From positions 1 to 6,833 of the forward strand of contig CAIUSQ010000171.1 in assembly GCA_903901905.1 (NCBI GenBank): 6,833 nucleotides of DNA, written 5' to 3'. This document shows positions 1 through 5,628 of this stretch, one piece after another. Position 1 is the stretch's first letter; every line of letters starts with the position of its first letter. The stretch is from an uncultured Actinomycetes bacterium (GTDB lineage: Bacteria > Actinomycetota > Actinomycetes > Nanopelagicales > Nanopelagicaceae). Position numbers and translations under genes: made by a program. The notes below the pieces were generated by a model. The model was not told the origin of the DNA, made no database searches, and saw only the letters and a list, made by a program, of their open reading frames with translations.

Positions 1-1269
1 AATATCTTTTGGTTTCTCGCTTCGAGGATTATCACTTGTAAAGATTGATACATCGGCACCTTCGTGAAGTGCCTTTCCCATTAGTTGCCGTTTTGAAGAA
101 TCCCGATCTCCCCCGCAGCCTAAAACTGCAATCACTCGACCATCTGTAATTTCGTGAGCTGTTTCCAATACTCTTGAGACCGCATCCGGGGAATGTGCAT
201 AGTCGATCATCGCAATAAAATTTTGCCCTAGTGCAACGGCTTCTAGTCGTCCAGTAGCTCCAGATAACGTTGGAAGAATTGCTGATATATCGAGAGGGTC
301 GATTCCGCTCTCAACAGCTAGTGCTACAGCCATGAGAAGGTTGTCATAGTTATATCCACCGTAAAGCCGAACTTTGCCTTCGATCAGGATTCCACCGGTT
401 CCTCGGATTGCAACATGGGCACCAACGTAATCCCGAGAAATCTTTGTGTAATGCCAATTCGCAGTTGTATCCAATCGTGAGAGGCTCACAATAGGCAAGT
501 CAGTTTGCTTCGCCAGTTTTACTCCATATTCACTATCAATGTTTATCACTGCAAGATCTGCGTACTCAAAAGAAAATAGCTTTGCTTTTTCTGTAAAGTA
601 ACTCTCCATATTTTTATGAAAATCTAAGTGATCTTGTGAAAGATTTGTAAATCCGACAACGGCAAAATGACTGCCTCGAATTCGTTCAAGTGCCATAGCG
701 TGACTTGAGACTTCCATTACCAAATTGCGCATGTGTCGCTCGCGCATTACAGCTGACAAAGCCTGTATCTCACTGCTTTCAGGAGTGGTTCTCACACTCT
801 CTATTGCTTCTGAACCAATAAGGGTTTCAACTGTTCCAATTAGTCCGCTTTCGCGACCGGCCCCAGTCATGATTTGATGTAGCAAAGTTGTAACTGTGGT
901 CTTTCCATTGGTTCCCGTTACACCCACACTGTACAAATCACGCATTGGTTCCCGGTAAAACCACGCACTCACTACTCCGGCAGCACGCCTTGGATTATTT
1001 GAGACGATCACTGGCAGGCTTTTAATTTTTGATGCTCCCAAAGAATCACTTAAGACAGCAACAGCGCCTTTGGCAATAGCATCGGAGGCAAACTCTGCTC
1101 CATGAAAATTCTCTCCAGGTAGAGCAATAAATAGATCTCCAGGCTGAATATCTTTGCTTGATTGAGACAATCCATTCACTTGAATTGAAGAATCGCCAAT
1201 GATTTCTCCATCGATCAGTGAGCGGATCGACTCTAGGCTAACCTCGAAGGTTTCAATTGGTCTTAACAC
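1..1269 (-). CDS. murE: MurE, UDP-MurNAc-tripeptide synthetase (meso-DAP-adding), 3' end cut by window edge
   Basis: This cytoplasmic Mur ligase adds the third residue of the peptidoglycan stem peptide to UDP-MurNAc-L-Ala-D-Glu, using ATP. I translated 423 uninterrupted codons; the C-terminus, normally some 70-90 residues more, lies outside the window. Seen: an N-terminal UDP-sugar-binding domain (about 1-100), P-loop TGTNGKTT at 118-125, TTPES at 161-165, EVSSHA at 186-191, NLSQDHLDFH at 209-218, Lys228 at the place of the carbamylated lysine, DYAHSPDA at 356-363, GCGGDRD at 384-390 and DNPR at 413-416. In this family DNPR is the signature of enzymes that add meso-diaminopimelate rather than lysine. 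The usual GVPGR motif reads GATGR (337-341), a small variation. The GTG start at 1269 has an AAGG ribosome site 6 nt upstream and overlaps the ftsI end by 17 nt, which suggests translational coupling. The family call is very secure. Confidence 0.96.
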   Translation of the reverse strand, partial: MLRPIETFEVSLESIRSLIDGEIIGDSSIQVNGLSQSSKDIQPGDLFIALPGENFHGAEFASDAIAKGAVAVLSDSLGASKIKSLPVIVSNNPRRAAGVVSAWFYREPMRDLYSVGVTGTNGKTTVTTLLHQIMTGAGRESGLIGTVETLIGSEAIESVRTTPESSEIQALSAVMRERHMRNLVMEVSSHAMALERIRGSHFAVVGFTNLSQDHLDFHKNMESYFTEKAKLFSFEYADLAVINIDSEYGVKLAKQTDLPIVSLSRLDTTANWHYTKISRDYVGAHVAIRGTGGILIEGKVRLYGGYNYDNLLMAVALAVESGIDPLDISAILPTLSGATGRLEAVALGQNFIAMIDYAHSPDAVSRVLETAHEITDGRVIAVLGCGGDRDSSKRQLMGKALHEGADVSIFTSDNPRSEKPKDI

Positions 1270-3052
1270 GTATGACCTTATTCTGTGCAAGTAACTGCGC
1301 TTCATTGAGGGCAACTTTTTTTATCTTATCCTGAGTTGGTGCAACCCCTTGTGACTGCAGGACGAAGGACATCACTTCCTTGAAAACTGGACCACCGAGT
1401 GCGCCACCCCAGTGCATGCCTTTTGGATCTTGAATTGTCACATTGATTACATATGCTGGTTTATCTGCAGGAGCAAAACCAATGAATGAAGCTGTGTATC
1501 CGCGATAACAACCACATGTGTCATCAATTCGCTGGGCTGTACCAGTTTTGCCCGCTACTCGGTACCCTTCAATAGCAGCCGTTGGCGCTGTTCCATTTGC
1601 AGAGACAACTGTTTCCATCATCATTCTCATTTGCTTGGCAGTTGTTGCACTTACTACTCGAACAGCTTTTTGCTTCTGCGTTGGTGTGTAATTTCCACTT
1701 GAATCACTTGTGCCGGCAATAACAGTTGGAGGAACTCTTACTCCATCATTTGCAATCGTTGCGAAGATACTTGTTGCTTGCATTGTATTAAGTGAGTATC
1801 CCTGTCCAAAAGCCATTGTAGGTGCCGTTGTTCCAGACCAGTCGCTAACTTCTAAAAGTTTTCCTCGTGATTCACCTGGTAATCCAGCTCCAGTTTTAAC
1901 GCCGACTCCAAATTTAGTTAAGTAGTCATACAAGCTTTGGTTAGACAACTTTTCGCCAATTAAAATCGATCCTGTATTGCTAGAAACTGCCAATATCCCC
2001 GAAGCAGTTAATCGTTGAGTTGGATGAGGCTCGTGATCACTAAAGGTTTTATCTGCACGCTTTAATTTGTAGGGAACAGTGAAAACAGTTTCCGGAGTGA
2101 TCTTTTTCTCTTCAATAGCAGCTGCCAATGTCATGATTTTTCCGGTTGAACCCGGTTCATAAATATCTTGAACCGATGGATTTCGCATTGCAATTAATGA
2201 AACTTTTTTAGTGTTATTTGGATCAAAAGTCGGAGCAGTGGCATGTGCCAAAATGTGCCCTGTCTTTGGATCCATAACAATCACTGTTCCACTTAAAGCA
2301 TTTGATGACTTAACTGCTTTAGCTATTGCCTTTGCTGCCACCCACTGAATATCTCTATCAACAGTAAGCCTCACAGATGTTCCAACCTGGGCTGGAATGA
2401 TTTCAGACTGCGATCCAGGAATCTCGGCTTTGAATCCATTTGCATAGGAATACTTTCCATTAACTCCAGTAATCTTGGAGTTCATGCTCGATTCAAGACC
2501 GGTAGCGCCAATTCCTTCCTGGTTTACAAAACCAACAAGGGATGCGATTAACTGCCCAGAGGGATATTCACGGATATAACTGCGTTCAGGAAAAAATCCA
2601 ACTATTCGCTCTGGACTTATCGTTTCGTACTGGGCGTTATATGTAGCGATTGCTTCAGTTAATTTCAACCAAGTAGCTGGTTTTGCATTTCGTGCGACCA
2701 TGCTCCATTTTTTTGTTCCTGTCAGTGCAAGCTCTACATCTGCTTCTGGCAAACCAAGTATCGGCGCTGCTAGCTTTGAAACTTTATCTGGATTTAGAAT
2801 TTGAGTTTGATCCACAACGATGCTGATTGCAGCCACACTTCGGGCAAATGCCACACCATGAATGTCTGTTATATCTCCGCGGGGGGCCTGCAAAGTGCTT
2901 ACTTTCTCCATCTCATTAAATGCTTTAGAGCGATAATCGCTGGCCTGGATAGCTTGAATCTGAATTAATCGAACTCCAAATAAGAAAATGATGAAGGCTA
3001 TAAACAAAACTAAGGCTCTGATTCTCGAATGCGCCAAATTAAAGTTACCCAT
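1253..3052 (-). CDS. ftsI: FtsI / PbpB, class B penicillin-binding protein (septal transpeptidase)
   Basis: This is a membrane-anchored D,D-transpeptidase of 599 residues that cross-links septal peptidoglycan with the divisome. A short cytoplasmic N-terminus is followed by one hydrophobic segment (about 12-36) and a PBP dimerisation domain (about 50-220), which begins with the family block PRGDITDIHG at 57-66. The transpeptidase domain carries all three catalytic motifs: S302-T-G-K305 with the nucleophile serine, S357-S-N359, and K502-T-G-T-A506. Length is normal for the family. The ATG overlaps the ftsL stop by 8 nt (ATGGGTAA). No convincing Shine-Dalgarno sequence precedes it, so translation probably depends on coupling to ftsL. 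Two cysteines (Cys513, Cys515) lie just after KTGTA. No PASTA domains follow, so this is the FtsI type rather than the sporulation or PASTA type. The call is secure. Confidence 0.97.
   Translation of the reverse strand: MGNFNLAHSRIRALVLFIAFIIFLFGVRLIQIQAIQASDYRSKAFNEMEKVSTLQAPRGDITDIHGVAFARSVAAISIVVDQTQILNPDKVSKLAAPILGLPEADVELALTGTKKWSMVARNAKPATWLKLTEAIATYNAQYETISPERIVGFFPERSYIREYPSGQLIASLVGFVNQEGIGATGLESSMNSKITGVNGKYSYANGFKAEIPGSQSEIIPAQVGTSVRLTVDRDIQWVAAKAIAKAVKSSNALSGTVIVMDPKTGHILAHATAPTFDPNNTKKVSLIAMRNPSVQDIYEPGSTGKIMTLAAAIEEKKITPETVFTVPYKLKRADKTFSDHEPHPTQRLTASGILAVSSNTGSILIGEKLSNQSLYDYLTKFGVGVKTGAGLPGESRGKLLEVSDWSGTTAPTMAFGQGYSLNTMQATSIFATIANDGVRVPPTVIAGTSDSSGNYTPTQKQKAVRVVSATTAKQMRMMMETVVSANGTAPTAAIEGYRVAGKTGTAQRIDDTCGCYRGYTASFIGFAPADKPAYVINVTIQDPKGMHWGGALGGPVFKEVMSFVLQSQGVAPTQDKIKKVALNEAQLLAQNKVIRVKTN
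1276..1279 (-). promoter_or_regulatory. Ribosome binding site deciding the murE GTG start
   Basis: AAGG lies 6 nt before the GTG at 1269, inside the last codons of ftsI. It supports this start, which puts the N-terminus (VLRPIETFEVSL) at the expected distance from the first conserved block. No in-frame ATG lies nearby. Confidence 0.6.
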
Positions 3053-3449
3053 TTTTTACCACAGCTTTTTCAAGGCTAGGAGTTAGGTCTAAAAAGTTTG
3101 GAACTTTTGAAGGCTTCATGCCAAGTTCGGCCGCTTTTTGTGCAAGTGCTTCCGGAGAAGAGATCTCATCAATCGTTCTAGCAATTGCCTCTCGCTGATC
3201 GCTTACTAATTTAGCTTCAGCCTTTAACTTTGAGAGCTTAAATGCATCCTGTGCCAACAATGTATTGATAAAGAGTAGAAACATCAGGCCGACGACGCCC
3301 ACTAGCGTGACGAAAACTGCAAAGTATCTGCGATCGGCCTGTTTACCTGCAGTTGGCTCTGGCACAAGTTTGAGTGCAACTTCAGCGCTTTTCTCAGCCA
3401 AGATTTTTCTTGATCGAACGACAGCAGGTGCAAGTGAGGTAAGTGCCAT
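3045..3449 (-). CDS. ftsL: FtsL-like bitopic cell division protein
   Basis: A 134-residue protein with a basic cytoplasmic N-terminus (about 1-41), one membrane segment (about 42-65, FAVFVTLVGVVGLMFLLFIN) and a heptad-like extracytoplasmic stretch (about 66-97) that looks like a short coiled coil. It ends with the SPEALAQKAAELGM block (98-111) seen in FtsL/DivIC-type proteins. FtsL pairs with FtsB (DivIC) and FtsQ and helps activate FtsWI. FtsL proteins diverge strongly in sequence, so the call rests on topology, size and position directly between rsmH and ftsI, where actinobacterial ftsL lies. The ATG overlaps the rsmH stop by one base (TAATG), a classic stop-restart arrangement. Its end overlaps ftsI by 8 nt. 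A FtsB/DivIC protein would have similar topology but is normally encoded elsewhere. Confidence 0.85.
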   Translation of the reverse strand: MALTSLAPAVVRSRKILAEKSAEVALKLVPEPTAGKQADRRYFAVFVTLVGVVGLMFLLFINTLLAQDAFKLSKLKAEAKLVSDQREAIARTIDEISSPEALAQKAAELGMKPSKVPNFLDLTPSLEKAVVKNG

Positions 3450-4402
3450 TACGCGGCCACTCTCTCGATTGCGCGTAACCGTACCGACTGCGCCCGTGAG
3501 TTTTCTTCTACTTCATCTTCTGTTGGTCCTTGGCTACCACGAAATACCAAAGCAAACTTTGCAGCAAATTCTGGCAATTCAACAGGAAGTTCCCGAGGTG
3601 TGCCAGAGGTGCTAGCTGATACAAAAATCTCCTTAACAATTCGATCTTCAAGAGACTGAAAGGACATCACGACAAGACGTGCTCCAACATTTAGAATCTC
3701 CAGTGCAACTGGAAGAGCCCGAGTTACGCTGCCGAGTTCATCATTTGTCTCAATGCGAAGTGCTTGAAAAGTTCGCTTAGCTGGATTACCACCTGTACGA
3801 CGAGTAGCCGCTGGAATTGCATCCTTTACCAACGCTGCTAGTTGGGCAGTTGAATTCATTGGTGCAATTCCTCTGGCTCTTACGATTGATTCAACAATTC
3901 GTGTAGCAAATTTCTCTTCACCATAAGTTCTTAAGATGCGTACTAATTGACCTGGCTCATATGTATTGACAATTTCTGCTGCAGTCAAAGATTGCCTGCG
4001 ATCCATTCGCATATCTAGCGGCGCATCTTGAGAGTATGAAAATCCTCGCTCTAATTGATCTAGCTGCATCGAGGAAGTTCCAAGATCAAATAGAGCGCCA
4101 TCGATTTTCTTGAACCCAAAATCTTTTACAACTTCGCCAATAGCATCAAAGCTTTGGTGAGCAGTAAGCAGTCGATCACCAAATTGAGCAAGCCTGGATG
4201 TGGCTTTTGTGATTGCATCCATATCTCGATCAATTGCAATTACAGTCAACTGTGGAAACCTGTGGAGTAATGCCTCGGAGTGTCCGCCTAATCCTAAAGT
4301 TGCATCAACTACAACAGGATTTTTTGAAGAGGCAATTGCGGGAGACAGAAGTTCAATGCAGCGATCACGCATCACAGATATGTGTTCATTATCAATACTC
4401 AC
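3449..4402 (-). CDS. rsmH: RsmH (MraW), 16S rRNA (cytosine-1402-N4)-methyltransferase
   Basis: This is a SAM-dependent methyltransferase that modifies the N4 position of C1402 in the 16S rRNA decoding region. Numbered from the GTG at 4402 it has 317 residues, the usual size. Seen: the N-terminal HISVM block (7-11), SAM-binding DATLGLGGHS (33-42), AIDRD (56-60), DLGTSSMQLD (106-115), RGFSYSQDAPLDMRMD (119-134), NPAKRTFQALRIETNDEL (206-223), SFQSLEDR (247-254) and NSRAQSVRLRAIER (301-314). The frame stays open upstream to 4498, but those 32 extra residues are unlike the family and come from the structured leader, so I chose the GTG with a strong AGGAAAGGGGG ribosome site. SFQSLEDR has Gln where the family usually has His. 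The gene overlaps ftsL by one base. Confidence 0.95.
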   Translation of the reverse strand: MSIDNEHISVMRDRCIELLSPAIASSKNPVVVDATLGLGGHSEALLHRFPQLTVIAIDRDMDAITKATSRLAQFGDRLLTAHQSFDAIGEVVKDFGFKKIDGALFDLGTSSMQLDQLERGFSYSQDAPLDMRMDRRQSLTAAEIVNTYEPGQLVRILRTYGEEKFATRIVESIVRARGIAPMNSTAQLAALVKDAIPAATRRTGGNPAKRTFQALRIETNDELGSVTRALPVALEILNVGARLVVMSFQSLEDRIVKEIFVSASTSGTPRELPVELPEFAAKFALVFRGSQGPTEDEVEENSRAQSVRLRAIERVAA

Positions 4403-4417
4403 TTGTCCCCCTTTCCT
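4403..4417 (-). promoter_or_regulatory. Strong purine-rich ribosome binding site of rsmH
   Basis: AGGAAAGGGGG (4417-4407) ends 4 nt before the GTG at 4402. It decides the start of rsmH against the upstream ATG at 4498. The same purine run is complementary to the C-rich loop of the upstream RNA structure (4500-4509), so it may be a regulated site. Confidence 0.7.
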
Positions 4418-4449
4418 AAGTAACTCCCACTTTATTTCTTTACAACTGT

Positions 4450-4550
4450 TCTCATCTCTGGTCACTGCCGGCCGACGGATCTGAAGTTGTAACGGCACCG
4501 GGGAAGGGGTGTCGCTACTTTCGAAGGGTCGGCAGTGGCCACAAATGAGA
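4450..4550 (-). ncRNA. Structured rsmH leader, candidate mraW RNA motif
   Basis: The mraZ-rsmH gap can fold into one long stem-loop of about 101 nt in the transcript. Outer arms 4550-4527 and 4473-4450 are inverted repeats matching at 20 of 24 positions, plus one G-U wobble. An inner hairpin has an 11-bp stem, 4518-4508 with 4499-4489 (one G-U pair and one A-C mismatch), closed around the octaloop CCUUCCCC (4507-4500). A GAA/UUC helix of 3 bp connects to it. A structured element in the leader of mraW (rsmH) operons is known from Actinobacteria as the mraW RNA motif, proposed to be cis-regulatory. Position, lineage and a compact stem-loop agree, but I could not compare it with the family consensus. 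It starts one base after the mraZ stop and ends 47 nt before the rsmH start. The symmetry of the arms could also serve as a DNA site or attenuator; there is no U-tract after it, so it is not a simple intrinsic terminator. Confidence 0.6.
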
Positions 4551-4551
4551 G

Positions 4552-4983
4552 TTAGAACAAACCTGGAAAAACCTCCTCTGATACTTCAGCGAAACTCTTT
4601 TCACGATCTGCTAAATATTCATTCCAAGAATTTGAATCCCAAATTTCAACTCTTGTATTGGCACCAATAACAACGCAATCTTTTTCTAAGCCTGCATATG
4701 TTCGAAGTGCTTGAGGGATAGTTACTCGACCTTGGCGATCAGGAATTTCATCGTGAGCACCGGCAAACATCACACGGCTGTAATCACGTGCTGACTTTGC
4801 AGTCACTGGTGCTTGTTTAAGGGTTTGGGTAATTTCAGAAAACTCTTGTGAAGGAAATACATAAAGACAACGTTCTTGCCCTTTTGTTATAACTAAACCT
4901 GCAGAAAGTTCTTCGCGAAATTTCGCCGGAAGAATGAGACGACCTTTTTCATCTAAACGAGGTTCGTGGGTGCCAAGAAACAT
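4552..4983 (-). CDS. mraZ: MraZ, transcriptional regulator of the dcw operon
   Basis: This 143-residue protein has two tandem AbrB/SpoVT-like (swapped-hairpin) DNA-binding repeats, each with the DxxxR signature: D11-EKG-R15 in [13 protein letters not shown] (11-23) and D82-RQG-R86 in [13 protein letters not shown] (82-94). The size matches the family (about 140-150). MraZ proteins form rings of about eight or more subunits and bind short TGGG-type repeats at 10-bp steps upstream of their own gene, repressing the operon in Escherichia coli and acting differently in Mycoplasma. Such an array lies about 70-140 bp upstream of this gene. The ATG at 4983 follows a plausible GTAGGTGG ribosome site. 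As first gene of the mraZ-rsmH-ftsL-ftsI-murE run it is the likely self-regulator of the whole unit. The call is secure. Confidence 0.97.
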   Translation of the reverse strand: MFLGTHEPRLDEKGRLILPAKFREELSAGLVITKGQERCLYVFPSQEFSEITQTLKQAPVTAKSARDYSRVMFAGAHDEIPDRQGRVTIPQALRTYAGLEKDCVVIGANTRVEIWDSNSWNEYLADREKSFAEVSEEVFPGLF

Positions 4984-5050
4984 CGCTGCCCACCTACTTC
5001 CCCTAGATAAAGCTCAACCGAAAATCAGGCTCAACTGCCTGCGTAATTCC

Positions 5051-5127
5051 CCACTTTACTCCACTTTTCCCCTTTTTCAACCACCTTTCGCCACTATTTA
5101 CCCATTTACACCCACCTGCACCCCACT
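5051..5127 (-). promoter_or_regulatory. Array of MraZ boxes upstream of mraZ
   Basis: On the minus strand a (A/G)TGG(G/N) core recurs at T positions 5125, 5114, 5104, 5093, 5083, 5073 (degenerate, AAGGG), 5063 and 5053. The steps are 10 or 11 bp, and the last five copies sit at exactly 10 bp. The best copies read AAAGTGG (for example 5067-5061 and 5057-5051). The strand is nearly devoid of C. MraZ is known to bind direct TGGG-type repeats with 10-bp spacing, so the match of motif, spacing, orientation and place just before mraZ is strong. Escherichia coli has three repeats; this array has five good to eight plausible ones. The function is inferred from the family, not shown. Confidence 0.82.
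5053..5080 (-). promoter_or_regulatory. Candidate promoter of the mraZ operon inside the MraZ boxes
   Basis: TTGAAA (5080-5075) and TAAAGT (5058-5053) are 16 bp apart and fit a -35 and a TANNNT-type -10 for a housekeeping sigma factor. Transcription would start near 5046, giving a leader of about 63 nt before mraZ. Both elements are embedded in the MraZ boxes, so bound MraZ would block polymerase. A second, weaker possibility is TTGAGC (5034-5029) with TATCTA (5009-5004), 19 bp apart. The choice cannot be settled by eye. Confidence 0.4.
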
Positions 5128-5140
5128 GGTGGTTGGGCAT

Positions 5141-5164
5141 AAAAAAACCCTCCAAAAGGAGGGT
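5141..5164 (-). terminator. Intrinsic terminator after the DUF3040 gene
   Basis: In the minus-strand transcript a perfect 7-bp stem ACCCTCC / GGAGGGT (5164-5158 with 5153-5147) encloses a TTTT loop. A run of T follows directly (5146-5141). It lies 45 nt past the DUF3040 stop and just before the MraZ boxes, separating the dinB/DUF3040 transcripts from the mraZ operon. The plus strand lacks a T-tract on its side, so it acts in one direction. Confidence 0.9.
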
Positions 5165-5209
5165 CTAATGGGTCAATTGTGGGCAGATCTTCGCCCTTAG
5201 TGGCCAGCT

Positions 5210-5596
5210 TTACTGGTTATTGCGCTCGTCCCAGCGTTGGTCCCATCGCTTATCCATGCGATCGCGCAATTTTGAAGTGTTTTTGGAACTCTTTGAGCCG
5301 TTGGAGTTCTTGGACAGTGACTTAACCTTGCCAGAAGCTGAAAAACTGGAAATCACAGTAATTACCCCGGTCAAAGCGATAATAAATCCGACTATTCCAA
5401 GGGGGGCGGTTTTGCTAATGACTCCTGCTAACACAGTTACCAATCCAAGTAGTAAAAGGGCTGCTCCCTTAATAATCCGATTTTTGGAGGGGGTTAGCGG
5501 TGATGCAGAAAGTGCTGATACTAGGCGTGGATCCTCCGTTAAAAGGGCAGCCTCCATCTCATCTAGGAGGCGCCTTTCACGATCAGATAGTGGCAC
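5210..5596 (-). CDS. DUF3040 small membrane protein
   Basis: This 128-residue protein of unknown function has the DUF3040 N-terminal block VPLSDRERRLLDEMEAAL...EDPRL (1-25), a short acidic, amphipathic region. Two hydrophobic segments follow (about 41-60 and 64-85), then a Ser/Asn/Lys-rich linker (about 87-108) and a charged tail with a repeated RWDQRWDER pattern (117-125). The expected topology is a membrane hairpin with both ends on the same side, probably cytoplasmic. DUF3040 genes are found in Actinobacteria, commonly next to mraZ, as here, which hints at a role in envelope growth or division; this is inference only. The start is GTG at 5596, chosen because the family begins at MPLS; no Shine-Dalgarno sequence is present, and a -10 element suggests a leaderless mRNA. 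An intrinsic terminator follows the gene. Confidence 0.88.
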   Translation of the reverse strand: MPLSDRERRLLDEMEAALLTEDPRLVSALSASPLTPSKNRIIKGAALLLLGLVTVLAGVISKTAPLGIVGFIIALTGVITVISSFSASGKVKSLSKNSNGSKSSKNTSKLRDRMDKRWDQRWDERNNQ

Positions 5597-5602
5597 ATGC
5601 GC

Positions 5603-5608
5603 AGAATA
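5603..5608 (-). promoter_or_regulatory. Candidate -10 element for a leaderless DUF3040 transcript
   Basis: TATTCT fits the actinobacterial TANNNT -10 and ends 6 nt before the GTG at 5596, so transcription would start on or beside the start codon. No ribosome site precedes the GTG. No clear -35 is visible, which is common for such promoters. An ATG at 5598 is out of frame and stops after 11 codons, so an exact start on the GTG would avoid it. Confidence 0.5.
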
Positions 5609-5628
5609 GAACAGATTTGCCTGACTCG

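Noticed and set aside
3265..3615. Plus-strand open frame opposite ftsL and rsmH
   Set aside because: It runs antisense across two well-supported genes, has no family-like motif, and looks like a frame shadow.
4426..4433. Lone AAAGTGGG before rsmH resembling a MraZ box
   Set aside because: A single copy without 10-bp partners is unlikely to bind MraZ stably; probably part of the purine-rich leader.
4403..4498. N-terminal extension of RsmH starting at ATG 4498
   Set aside because: The 32 added residues do not resemble the family, they are encoded by the structured leader, and a strong ribosome site marks the GTG at 4402.
4450..4550. Inverted repeat as an intrinsic terminator after mraZ
   Set aside because: No T-tract follows the stem in the transcript direction, and the operon clearly continues.
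5178..5193. GGGC...GCCC hairpin after the DUF3040 stop
   Set aside because: Only a 4-bp stem with an 8-nt loop; the much stronger terminator at 5141-5164 explains termination.
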